A DNA stretch of 29,908 nt from positions 1-29,908 of the forward strand of contig JBBIJH010000018.1 in NCBI GenBank assembly GCA_037446075.1, in the 5' to 3' direction. Below the pieces are notes generated by a model, which saw only the letters and a list, made by a program, of their open reading frames with translations, had not been told where the DNA came from and ran no database searches. This stretch comes from JBBIJH01 sp037446075 (GTDB taxonomy: Bacteria > Bacteroidota > Ignavibacteria > UBA10030 > JAHEZR01). The translations under genes were made by a program, and so were the position numbers. Positions 23,100-29,908 of the stretch are shown piece by piece (the first letter of the stretch is position 1; each line of letters begins with the position of its first letter).

Positions 23100-24875
23100 A
23101 TGCCGACCGCTATCAAGATCCTTCCTCCCGATCTCATTGGCAAGATTGCAGCAGGAGAGGTCGTTCAACGACCAGCCTCCGTGGTGAAAGAGCTGATCGA
23201 AAACTCTATCGATGCTGGGGCAACGAACATCACCACCATCATCAGAGATGCCGGAAAGTCTCTCGTTCAAGTTGTGGACGACGGAATAGGAATGAGCGAG
23301 GAGGATGCGATACTGGCATTCGAACGCCATGCGACGAGCAAGATTGAGACTCTCGATGATCTCGAGGACATCCGTACCCTTGGCTTCCGGGGAGAGGCCC
23401 TCGCATCCATTGCAGCCGTGTCACAGGTGGAGTTGAAAACGAAACTCCCGGGGATGGACGTTGGGACTCTGGTAAAACTGGACGGGGGTGAACTGAAGGA
23501 GGTTACCAAGACAGCGATGGAGTCCGGAACCTCCCTCATGGTGAAGAATCTGTTTTATAACACTCCGGCGCGGAAACATTTCATGAAGTCAAATGCAACG
23601 GAGTTCAAGCACATCTATGAGGCCATCCAGCGGTTGGCGATCGCTCGACCTGAGATCGGTTTTCGTTTTGTGAGTGAGGAAGAACCGATACTGGACCTCA
23701 GGCCCTCAGAACTCGAGGAGCGCTTGACTACGCTCTTCGGAGAAAAACCAGTTAAAGCGCTCCTCCCCCTTGGCGAGGAGGGCGAGGTCTATCGCTTGTC
23801 CGGCTACTTAGGGAAGCCAGAATTTGCAAGGAAAGTACCCTCGGAGCAATTCCTGTATCTCAACAAGCGCTTCATCGTGAACAGGAATCTGAATCATGCG
23901 GTGTATTCCGGGTATGAGCACCTCATCGAGAAAGGTTCCTACCCGTTCGTGCTGTTATTCTTGCAGATCGATCCTCGGCGCGTCGATGTCAACGTTCATC
24001 CGACGAAGCTGGAAGTGAAGTTCGAGGACGAAAGGGGAGTATATCGATTCGTGATGATGGCGGTTCGGCGGGCGCTCAGCAGTCACAATCTATTCCCCGG
24101 GATCGCCATTGAAGGAGAGGCGGCGGGTGAAGGTGAGAGACTGAGATTCGAGAGGGCTGGCTTCCCTACGGCAGCTCGCGTGGGGGTATTGCATCAGCTT
24201 GGATCCTCCGGAGCGGAGATGCAAGCAAAACTCGTTGGAAATGTCGGCAGCGAACTTGAGACGGTGGAGACCCTCAAGCGCGAGATGAAGGGAAGGGTTT
24301 CATCACCGTTTCGGCCGATGAGCCAAATTCAAAACAAGTATATTCTGTTGGAGATTGACTCGGGAATAATGTTGGTTGACCAGCATGCGGCACATGAACG
24401 CGTGCTGTACGAGAGGGTATTGCCTCGGCTCGAAGGGGAAGCGGAGAAAAGTCAGCAATTGCTCTTTCCCCAAACGATCGAACTTTCCCTCGCAGAGTTT
24501 GTGACCGTGAACGAACTTGCCCCACTGCTGGAGAAGATCGGGTTTCAGATCAAGATATTTGGGAAGCAAACAATTGTCGTTGAGGGTGTGCCGCCTGATG
24601 TGAAGCCGGGTCAGGAAGCGTCGATCTTCAGCGAGGTTCTCGATGAGTTCAGAGACGATGCGAGGAATCCGTCGTCGGAGATTCGAGACAGGGTAGCCCG
24701 ATCCTTTGCTTGTCGTGCAGCAATCAAGGCCGGCGACAAACTTTCTGTTCAGGAGATGGGCGCATTGATGGAGCAACTGTTCAAGACGGAAGTGCCGTCT
24801 GTTTGCCCTCATGGGCGTCCCGTGAGTATCAAGCTTTCGATCGAGGAGTTAGATAAGAGATTTGGAAGAACATAG
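23100..24875 (+). CDS. mutL: DNA mismatch repair protein MutL
   Basis: MutL couples MutS mismatch recognition to strand incision and removal. The 591 residues are normal. The N-terminal GHKL ATPase has motif I ELIENSIDAGAT, motif II DDGIGM and motif III TLGFRGEALASI. The C-terminal domain contains the endonuclease motif DQHAAHERVLYE (D427-E438), fitting DQHA-x2-E-x4-E, and a further conserved CPHGRP near the end. It is therefore the nicking-competent type found in bacteria without MutH. ACRAAIKAGDKLS also matches. mutS is not in the window. The open frame ends in TAG. The gene downstream starts 49 bases later. Confidence 0.97.
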   Translation: MPTAIKILPPDLIGKIAAGEVVQRPASVVKELIENSIDAGATNITTIIRDAGKSLVQVVDDGIGMSEEDAILAFERHATSKIETLDDLEDIRTLGFRGEALASIAAVSQVELKTKLPGMDVGTLVKLDGGELKEVTKTAMESGTSLMVKNLFYNTPARKHFMKSNATEFKHIYEAIQRLAIARPEIGFRFVSEEEPILDLRPSELEERLTTLFGEKPVKALLPLGEEGEVYRLSGYLGKPEFARKVPSEQFLYLNKRFIVNRNLNHAVYSGYEHLIEKGSYPFVLLFLQIDPRRVDVNVHPTKLEVKFEDERGVYRFVMMAVRRALSSHNLFPGIAIEGEAAGEGERLRFERAGFPTAARVGVLHQLGSSGAEMQAKLVGNVGSELETVETLKREMKGRVSSPFRPMSQIQNKYILLEIDSGIMLVDQHAAHERVLYERVLPRLEGEAEKSQQLLFPQTIELSLAEFVTVNELAPLLEKIGFQIKIFGKQTIVVEGVPPDVKPGQEASIFSEVLDEFRDDARNPSSEIRDRVARSFACRAAIKAGDKLSVQEMGALMEQLFKTEVPSVCPHGRPVSIKLSIEELDKRFGRT

Positions 24876-24924
24876 AGGAGGCAAGTCGTCATCATGTTGT
24901 GTGTTCAACGAAAGGAGGTACGAC

Positions 24925-25221
24925 ATGGGAACCTATGTTCTTTTGACAAAGCTCTCACCCCAGAGCCTTGGGGAACCGCGGAAGCGAGAAAATATCGGAC
25001 GAAAATGGTTTGAAGCCGTGAAGAAAAAATGTCCCGAGGTGAAGTGGATATCGCACTATGCTTTGCTTGGCCCCTTCGACTTCATGGACATCTACGAAGC
25101 CCCGAGTGAGGAAGTTGCTGCAAAAGTCTCGATGATCACGATGTCGAAAGGCGCAGTGAAAGCCGAGAGCTGGACGGCGATTCCGTACAAGAAGTTCCTG
25201 GAGATATCGAAGGGGCTGTAA
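24925..25221 (+). CDS. GYD-domain protein
   Basis: This 98-residue single-domain protein has the GYD family pattern. It begins MGTYVLLTKLSPQSL, has a central HYALLGPFDFMDIYEAP (the Gly-x-(Y/F)-Asp region) and ends with an AESWTAIPYKKF segment. The fold is a ferredoxin-like dimer. No biochemical role is established. The start is clear: a perfect AAAGGAGGT lies a few bases before ATG 24925. The frame continues upstream into the end of mutL without family similarity. A tandem-ACT gene follows after about 100 bases, so both may be small metabolite-sensing proteins; that is inference. Confidence 0.8.
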   Translation: MGTYVLLTKLSPQSLGEPRKRENIGRKWFEAVKKKCPEVKWISHYALLGPFDFMDIYEAPSEEVAAKVSMITMSKGAVKAESWTAIPYKKFLEISKGL

Positions 25222-25318
25222 GTGCTGTTCCATCTCCGTGTGAGGAGAGTCGATGGATCAGCGATTTTCCTCCACGTGGATGACCGCGTGATCACAGTTC
25301 TCGCAACGGGGTCCCATC

Positions 25319-25708
25319 ATGGAAAAAATCAAAGAACTTTTCGTCGTCGTGGAGAACAGGCCCGGGGCCTTGGGTGAACTCCTTGGCCATCTCGCGATGG
25401 AAAAGATCAACATCGAGGCGATCGGTTTGTTCCAGGACGTTGCAAAACTCGCCGTCTCCGATGTCGATCTGGCGCTGAACGCGTTACGACGTGGCAAGTA
25501 CCAGGTGGAAATAAGAGAAGTTCTTCGACTTGACCTCAACAATAAACCGGGATCGTTTGCCTTCGTCGCCTCCCGGCTCGGGGCAGCAGGGATCAACATT
25601 GATTACTGCTACTGCACTATCGCCAAGGGGCAGAAGACAGCCTCCGCCATTGTCGATGTTGAGAACATTGACCGGGCCATTTCGGTCTTAGAAGGCGCTG
25701 AGGTATAG
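25319..25708 (+). CDS. Tandem ACT-domain protein
   Basis: The 129 residues contain two ACT domains and nothing else. The first, about 1-65, starts LFVVVENRPGALGELLGHLA. The second, about 68-129, starts VLRLDLNNKPGSFAFVASRL. Both show the beta-strand followed by the (R/K)PG turn and helix typical of small-molecule-binding ACT modules. Such stand-alone ACT pairs usually bind amino acids. The ligand and partner are unknown, and no amino-acid enzyme is adjacent. The Shine-Dalgarno is weak. The gene ends with TAG. Confidence 0.82.
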   Translation: MEKIKELFVVVENRPGALGELLGHLAMEKINIEAIGLFQDVAKLAVSDVDLALNALRRGKYQVEIREVLRLDLNNKPGSFAFVASRLGAAGINIDYCYCTIAKGQKTASAIVDVENIDRAISVLEGAEV

Positions 25709-25988
25709 CTGTTCGCGGCTGTAGGCCTTGAGTAACCCTACGCCTGCGCCCCGGTCCGACACCTACAAGCAGATTCCACACTTTCCTTTCCTGAGAATGA
25801 GAGAAGTCACTCCACATTTCCAGAATGGGCAACCAGCTTGTTTGGCGAGTGCGTGGTTCATTCATGTGCAGGAAACTTCTAATTCTCAATAAACCTTCCT
25901 TGGTTTTCGTTGTCTAACTCTCGAAGAGCAATAGCACCGAGGATTTTTTTCCTCTCTTTCGATTCATCAGTTCTCAAACGGAGGGAAC
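25709..25988. other. Gene-free stretch before the repeat lipoprotein
   Basis: No gene, tRNA or strong hairpin is visible in these 280 bases. The last 100 bases are pyrimidine-rich and carry a T7 run (about 25945). A promoter for the lipoprotein is expected here, but no confident -35/-10 pair was found. Confidence 0.5.
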
Positions 25989-27176
25989 ATGACGAGGCGG
26001 ATTTCGCTATCACTGATTGCTGCCGGTCTTGCAGCGGTTCTTGCAGGGTGTTCGCGCCCCGATGACGTGGCAGGCCCGGCGACCCAAGAGGCTGTCATCT
26101 CCAGCGTGGACTATAACGTCGTCGCGCTTGCTTCCTTCGATGGGGGCGACCTCACGCCCGAGCAGAAGCAGAAGCTCGAAGAGGCGATGAAGAGGTATCA
26201 CGAGGCGGTACAAGCAGTCATGGAAAAGTTGAAGGCGGGGGCCATTACTCGTGAAGAGGCTCGGGCTCAACTTCAGGAGCTTGAAAGACAGTTGGATGAA
26301 GAAATCAAGTCGATTCTGACTCCCGAGCAATACGAAAGGTGGAAGCAACATCGGGAGTTCGTTCGGGGCCACAGCGGAATTCCCTACCCGCTACCATTTC
26401 CACTCGAGCGACTGGCGCTGGCCTTAAATCTGAGTGCGGATCAAGTGGAGGCAGCAAAGGGAATCATCCAACAGGCTCAGACAGACATCCGTACTGCTAT
26501 CGGATCGATCACGGATCCGCTCGAACTTCGGAAGGCGATCCAAGAGATCCTGCACCGGGCCGATTCCCAATTCGTTGCAATCCTCACGGCGGAGCAGGCA
26601 GCGAAGTATGAAGAGATCAAGAAAGGTCTGCTCCGGAAACCAATTCCTTATCCGTTGTTCGCCCGGCTTGAAAGACTCGCGCTGCTGCTGAATCTCAGCC
26701 CCGAGCAGCTGAAGCAGGCGCAGGCGATCGTTGAGCAGGCCCAGAACGACCTGAGAGCGGCACTGGCTAGGATTACTGATCCCGCTGAGCTGCGAACCGC
26801 CATCCAGGAAATCTTGAAACGTGCGGACGAGCAGTTCCGTGCGATTCTCACCGCCGAGCAGTTGGCGAAGTACGAACAGCTTAAGGGAGGACTCCATCAG
26901 GTCAGGCCTCCTTATCCACTTCCTTTTCCGCTTGAGGTTCTGACTCAGAAACTGCAACTCACCCCAGAGCAGGTGGAGAAGGCGAAGGCCATCATTGAAG
27001 CCGCCGCGCAAGCTATCAAGGCGGCAGTGGAGTCTACCCAAGACCCGGCTGAATTGAGGCAGAAAATTCAGCAGATTCTTGTTCGCGCCGACCAAGCGTT
27101 TCGTTCCATCCTCACTGAGCAACAAGCTGCCATCTACGACCAGATGAAGCATCTTCGCCGTGGGTCGGGTGGATAG
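25989..27176 (+). CDS. Lipoprotein with three exact 88-residue repeats (Spy/LTxxQ-like helical)
   Basis: The signal peptide ends with a lipobox, VLAGC, so C21 is the lipidated first residue of the mature protein. A helical region with ITREEARAQLQEL and ILTPEQYERW follows (about 55-127). Three gap-free repeats of exactly 88 residues then fill 132-395 and reach the stop. Each starts PYPL, has a (L/Q)-L-(S/T)-x-(D/E)-Q block, a DP-x-ELR block, an ILxRADxxF block and ILTxxQ-A-x-Y. Units 1 and 2 are identical at about 55 of 88 positions. LTxxQ elements recall Spy/CpxP periplasmic chaperones, but a multi-unit form is not one I can name. AGGG-type Shine-Dalgarno (GGAGGG) precedes ATG 25989. A strong terminator closes the gene, so it is likely monocistronic. 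Function is unknown; envelope stress or chaperone activity is speculation. Confidence 0.85.
   Translation: MTRRISLSLIAAGLAAVLAGCSRPDDVAGPATQEAVISSVDYNVVALASFDGGDLTPEQKQKLEEAMKRYHEAVQAVMEKLKAGAITREEARAQLQELERQLDEEIKSILTPEQYERWKQHREFVRGHSGIPYPLPFPLERLALALNLSADQVEAAKGIIQQAQTDIRTAIGSITDPLELRKAIQEILHRADSQFVAILTAEQAAKYEEIKKGLLRKPIPYPLFARLERLALLLNLSPEQLKQAQAIVEQAQNDLRAALARITDPAELRTAIQEILKRADEQFRAILTAEQLAKYEQLKGGLHQVRPPYPLPFPLEVLTQKLQLTPEQVEKAKAIIEAAAQAIKAAVESTQDPAELRQKIQQILVRADQAFRSILTEQQAAIYDQMKHLRRGSGG
26382..27173 (+). repeat. Three tandem 264-bp coding repeats
   Basis: Units are 26382-26645, 26646-26909 and 26910-27173, each encoding 88 residues that begin PYPL. Unit 3 is more diverged at its centre and ends with GSGG in place of the linker. 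Periodicity is exact at the protein level with no indels, but DNA identity is modest, so the duplication is old. Confidence 0.85.
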
Positions 27177-27207
27177 CCTTCCAGAAATTTCCCGTTCAGG
27201 CATCTGA

Positions 27208-27241
27208 AGCCCTGACAAGGAAATGTCAGGGCTTTTGTTTT
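27208..27241 (+). terminator. Strong intrinsic terminator after the lipoprotein gene
   Basis: AGCCCTGACA (27208-27217) pairs perfectly with TGTCAGGGCT (27224-27233) around an AGGAAA loop, and TTTTGTTTTT follows. Ten pairs plus a T-tract 32 bases after the stop make this the clearest terminator in the window. Confidence 0.93.
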
Positions 27242-27346
27242 TGAAGTAAATTGATTATCTTTTGGCAACAGAGCATGAGGATTCTGCAGTTTCGGTAATT
27301 GTTGAAAGGCGACGTCGATACCGGAACAGTCTGATGAAAAGCTGTC

Positions 27347-27553
27347 GTGGAGGCCTTGTTTCAAGTTATGTCAGTAGTCGTGACGAAACTATTCATTCAG
27401 GACGATGGACTCTTGAGGGAAATCAGTTCGCGAACGGAGGAGGCATTTGGGAAAATGGACGAAGGATTCCAGAGAGTGGCTGAGCGGGCGGCGAGCCGAG
27501 GGAGCATGATTGTCCTGGAAGGGGCAAAGACTGGAAAATTAATCAAGGGATAG
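27347..27553 (+). CDS. Possible small ORF, coiled-coil-like, 68 residues
   Basis: A GTG at 27347 opens a 68-codon frame. The middle (LLREISSRTEEAFGKMDEGFQRVAERAA) resembles short coiled-coil segments with repeated F-x-x-(M/V)-D-E. The N-terminus is hydrophobic (LFQVMSVVVTKLF) and the C-terminus is unremarkable. No Shine-Dalgarno is clear and no family is recognised. It may be a remnant of a longer coiled-coil protein or chance. Confidence 0.25.
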   Translation: MEALFQVMSVVVTKLFIQDDGLLREISSRTEEAFGKMDEGFQRVAERAASRGSMIVLEGAKTGKLIKG

Positions 27554-27705
27554 AAAACCTGGTGTCAACGGAATTCCCGGGGCAGCTATCCGGGTGTCAA
27601 CCGGAACGGGAACCAAAGATCTAAGCTCGCTTCTCACATTGAACGCTAATCGTCTCGAGGACCTATTGGTTCAAGTCACAAAGCTCACTGCGGAGGATGC
27701 TTCTC
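27554..27705. other. Gap before the mutase gene with a very short coupled frame
   Basis: Bases 27242-27705 hold no secure gene. GGTGTCAAC occurs twice (about 27561 and 27593). A GTG at 27594 opens 40 codons (ending NRLEDLLVQVTKLTAEDAS) whose TAA (27714-27716) overlaps the mutase start by 11 bases. This could be a small coupled peptide or chance. No promoter was identified. Confidence 0.3.
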
Positions 27706-29370
27706 ATGACGACTAACTCCGAGAAAATCCGGGAAGGGAAAAAGAAATGGCTCGAGAAGGTGAGCCGCCAGCCGATGCGCAGGCACGTGAAGTTCACAAC
27801 CGTCAGCGGCATGCCAATCGAGATTCTCTACACTCCCGATGACGTCGCGGAGCTGAATTATGAAGAGGATCTTGGATTCCCTGGCGAGTTTCCGTACACA
27901 CGGGGCATCCACGAAACGATGTACCGGGGAAAACTCTGGACGATGAGGCAGTTCGCTGGGTTCGGCACGCCGGAGGATTCGAACAAACGCTATCACTATC
28001 TGCTTGACCACGGTCAGACAGGTCTCTCCGTCGCCTTCGACCTTCCGACGTTGATGGGTCGCGACTGCGACGACCCACTCTCGCTTGGTGAAGTTGGGGT
28101 GTGCGGTGTTTCTGTAAGCTCGCTGGCAGATATGGAAGTCCTCTTTGACCGCATCCCGCTCGAGAAAGTCTCAACCTCGATGACCATCAACGCTCCCGCC
28201 GCCATGTTGCTGGCTTTCTATATCGTCGTGGCAGAAAAGCAAGGTGCTGACATCCGCAGGCTTCGCGGCACGATCCAGAACGATATCCTGAAGGAGTACA
28301 TTGCGCAGAAAGAATGGATCTATCCTCCCAATCCATCGATGCGCATCATCACCGACATCTTCGCATTTTGCAAAGAGAGCCTGCCTCTCTGGAATCCGAT
28401 CTCCATCAGCGGGTATCATATACGTGAAGCCGGTTCGACGGCGGTGCAAGAGCTGGCGTTCACGCTTGCTGATGGGTTTGCTTATGTGGAGGCGGGGATC
28501 CAAGCCGGTCTCGACATCGACGAATTTGCGCCACGGCTTTCCTTTTTCTTCAACTCCCATCTGGACTTTTTCGAGGAGGTTGCGAAGTACCGAGCGGCAC
28601 GCCGCATCTGGGCGAAGCGAATGCGACAAAAGTATGGCGCGAAGAATCCTCGATCGTGGATGCTTCGGTTTCACACGCAGACAGCGGGTGTGTCTCTTAC
28701 AGCTCAGCAACCGGAGAACAACATCATCCGGACAGCGTACGAGGCCCTCGCGGGTGTCCTGGGCGGCACACAATCGCTTCATACCAATTCTATGGACGAG
28801 ACTCTCGCACTCCCCTCGGAGAAAGCAGTGAAGATTGCCCTACGCACGCAGCAGATCATTGCGCATGAAATCGGAGTGACGAACACGATCGACCCGCTCG
28901 GTGGGAGTTACTTTGTCGAAGCGCTGACGGACAAAATGGAAGAGGAAGTAGAGAAGTACTTCGAGAAGATCGATGCGCTCGGTGGCGTGATTCCCGCAAT
29001 CGAAGCAGGCTTCTTCCAGCGTGAAATCGCCGAGGCCGCCTACCGATACCAACGGGAGCTGGATTCCAAAGAAAAGATCATCGTCGGTGTGAACGAGTAC
29101 GTGGAAGAAGATGAGAAAATCGAGATTCCCATCCTTCATGTCCCGCCTGAAGTCGAGATTAAACAACGGGAGCGGATCGGGCAAGTTCGTGCCAGTCGCA
29201 ATAACGAAGCCGCAGACAAAGCGCTGGAAGAGCTGAAGCAGAGCGCAACCGATGGGACGAACCTCATGCCTCGACTGATCGAATGCACACGAAGCTACGT
29301 CACGCTCGGTGAGATGTGCAACGCACTGGCGGAGGTTTTTGGAGTATATGAGGAACCGGCAGTGTTCTGA
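27706..29370 (+). CDS. Methylmalonyl-CoA mutase, large (catalytic) subunit
   Basis: The enzyme interconverts methylmalonyl-CoA and succinyl-CoA with adenosylcobalamin. The 554 residues hold only the substrate-binding TIM-barrel half. Motifs include TRGIHETMYRGKLWTMRQFAGFG, GQTGLSVAFDLPTLMGRD, WNPISISGYHIREAGSTA and QTAGVSLTAQQPENNI. The C-terminal cobalamin-binding domain (DxHxxG) is absent, so it must work with a separate small B12-binding subunit, as in archaeal and some bacterial split mutases. That subunit, the epimerase and the chaperone GTPase are not in the window. ATG 27706 is preferred over ATG 27697 because GGAGG (27692-27696) then sits 9 bases upstream. Confidence 0.95.
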   Translation: MTTNSEKIREGKKKWLEKVSRQPMRRHVKFTTVSGMPIEILYTPDDVAELNYEEDLGFPGEFPYTRGIHETMYRGKLWTMRQFAGFGTPEDSNKRYHYLLDHGQTGLSVAFDLPTLMGRDCDDPLSLGEVGVCGVSVSSLADMEVLFDRIPLEKVSTSMTINAPAAMLLAFYIVVAEKQGADIRRLRGTIQNDILKEYIAQKEWIYPPNPSMRIITDIFAFCKESLPLWNPISISGYHIREAGSTAVQELAFTLADGFAYVEAGIQAGLDIDEFAPRLSFFFNSHLDFFEEVAKYRAARRIWAKRMRQKYGAKNPRSWMLRFHTQTAGVSLTAQQPENNIIRTAYEALAGVLGGTQSLHTNSMDETLALPSEKAVKIALRTQQIIAHEIGVTNTIDPLGGSYFVEALTDKMEEEVEKYFEKIDALGGVIPAIEAGFFQREIAEAAYRYQRELDSKEKIIVGVNEYVEEDEKIEIPILHVPPEVEIKQRERIGQVRASRNNEAADKALEELKQSATDGTNLMPRLIECTRSYVTLGEMCNALAEVFGVYEEPAVF

Positions 29371-29517
29371 GGCAGGTGGATGGCTGGCAAGGATATGGGA
29401 TGTCATCGACGACTCCCTGCGGCTCTACCGACCCGTCGGTCGTAGAAGGCTCGTCGAGGATTTGAGACAAAACAGAAAGTTGAGCCGTCGTCGGAAAGAA
29501 CATTTGCGGAGGTGGAG
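29371..29517. other. Short gap before the UbiA-family gene
   Basis: This 147-base gap holds a small imperfect hairpin around CGACC-CGTC-GGTCG (about 29433-29446) without a T-tract. No gene was recognised. GGAGG at 29508-29512 serves the next start. Confidence 0.5.
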
Positions 29518-29908
29518 TTGCTGACTTTGCAATCCATCCTCCTATCGATGCGGATCTCGCATTGGGTGAAGAACCTTTTTCTCTTCGCAGCTTTAATTTT
29601 CTCGGGCCACCTTCTTCGCACTGAGGAGCTTCTGCTTACCGTCCTCGGCTTCCTCTCCTTTTCCCTGGTGTCAAGCAGTATTTACCTGATCAACGATATT
29701 GCCGACCTCGAGAAGGACAGAATCCATCCGCTGAAATCGAAGAGGCCAGTTGCCTCTGGGGCTCTCAGCATCAACGCCGCTGCCCTCACAGCAACAGGGC
29801 TTCTCACAATCGGGCTGGGTGCAAGCTTCCAGATCAACTCCCGCTTCGGCCTCGTTACGGCGCTGTACACGGTTGTGAACGTTTTTTATTCGTTCTTTCT
29901 GAAAAAGA
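29518..29908 (+). CDS. UbiA-family prenyltransferase (decaprenyl-phosphate phosphoribosyltransferase-like), 3'-truncated
   Basis: The frame is open to the window end with 130 codons visible. It begins with a helix and WVKNLFLFAALIFSG, close to the QWVKN opening of the phosphoribosyl-decaprenyl (DPPR) type of UbiA protein. A second helix follows, then the first Asp-rich motif N59-D60-x2-D63-x3-D67 in LINDIADLEKDR, then HPLKSKRPVASGALS. These enzymes move a prenyl or polyprenyl-phosphate group within the membrane. The KSKRPVASG segment favours the DPPR-synthase-like branch over ubiquinone or menaquinone enzymes. TTG 29518 is chosen for its Shine-Dalgarno (GGAGG, 5 bases away). TTG 29527 or ATG 29548 are alternatives. 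The C-terminal part and second Asp motif are outside the window. Confidence 0.85.
   Translation, partial: MLTLQSILLSMRISHWVKNLFLFAALIFSGHLLRTEELLLTVLGFLSFSLVSSSIYLINDIADLEKDRIHPLKSKRPVASGALSINAAALTATGLLTIGLGASFQINSRFGLVTALYTVVNVFYSFFLKK

Noticed and set aside
26424..27218. 264-codon antisense frame within the repeat lipoprotein gene
   Set aside because: It mirrors the tandem repeats of the + strand gene, so its length is a by-product of them. It also runs into the terminator.
1..29908. CRISPR arrays, insertion sequences, prophage, defence or toxin-antitoxin genes
   Set aside because: No direct-repeat arrays, transposase, integrase or related motifs were found on either strand. The content is housekeeping.

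Overview
This window is about 30 kb of bacterial chromosome with moderate GC content. Every convincing protein and tRNA gene lies on the + strand. The content is almost entirely core housekeeping. A run of ten Ns inside purF marks it as a draft, probably metagenomic, assembly. Clear Shine-Dalgarno sequences, the gene order thrS-infC-rpmI-rplT-pheS-pheT-coiled coil-zapA-rny, and a split-type methylmalonyl-CoA mutase suggest a lineage near the Bacteroidetes/FCB group or a neighbouring candidate phylum. That placement is inference; no gene here fixes the phylum.

Layout. 1-4547: 5'-truncated nnrE/nnrD metabolite-repair fusion, a VanZ-like membrane protein, tgt (broken by one in-frame TAG), yajC and ribBA. 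4548-6253: a candidate promoter and terminator hairpin ahead of greA, a CYTH-domain protein, a tRNA-Gly with its own promoter, and two terminator-like hairpins. 6254-6815: a small membrane protein and a tRNA-Leu/Val/Cys cluster. 6854-14388: the translation and division block thrS, infC (apparent ATC start), rpmI, rplT, pheS, pheT, a coiled-coil protein and zapA. 14389-14764: a gene-free stretch that folds into a candidate structured RNA. 14765-21642: rny, coaE, a class III aminotransferase (argD-like), a gene-free stretch with nested hairpins, purF, a CDP-alcohol phosphatidyltransferase and ftsY. 22072-25708: dipeptide epimerase, mutL, a GYD-domain protein and a tandem-ACT protein. 25989-27176: a lipoprotein built from three exact 88-residue repeats, followed by a strong terminator. 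27706-29908: methylmalonyl-CoA mutase large subunit and the start of a UbiA-family prenyltransferase.

The genes cover tRNA charging, translation initiation, ribosome assembly, transcript cleavage, RNA decay, protein targeting, cofactor synthesis (riboflavin, CoA), purine and phospholipid synthesis, mismatch repair and propionate-type metabolism. I found no phage, transposon, CRISPR, toxin-antitoxin or defence system. The points most worth checking are the zapA-rny structured RNA, the ATC start of infC, the nonsense codon in tgt, the greA leader, the folded region before purF and the 88-residue-repeat lipoprotein.
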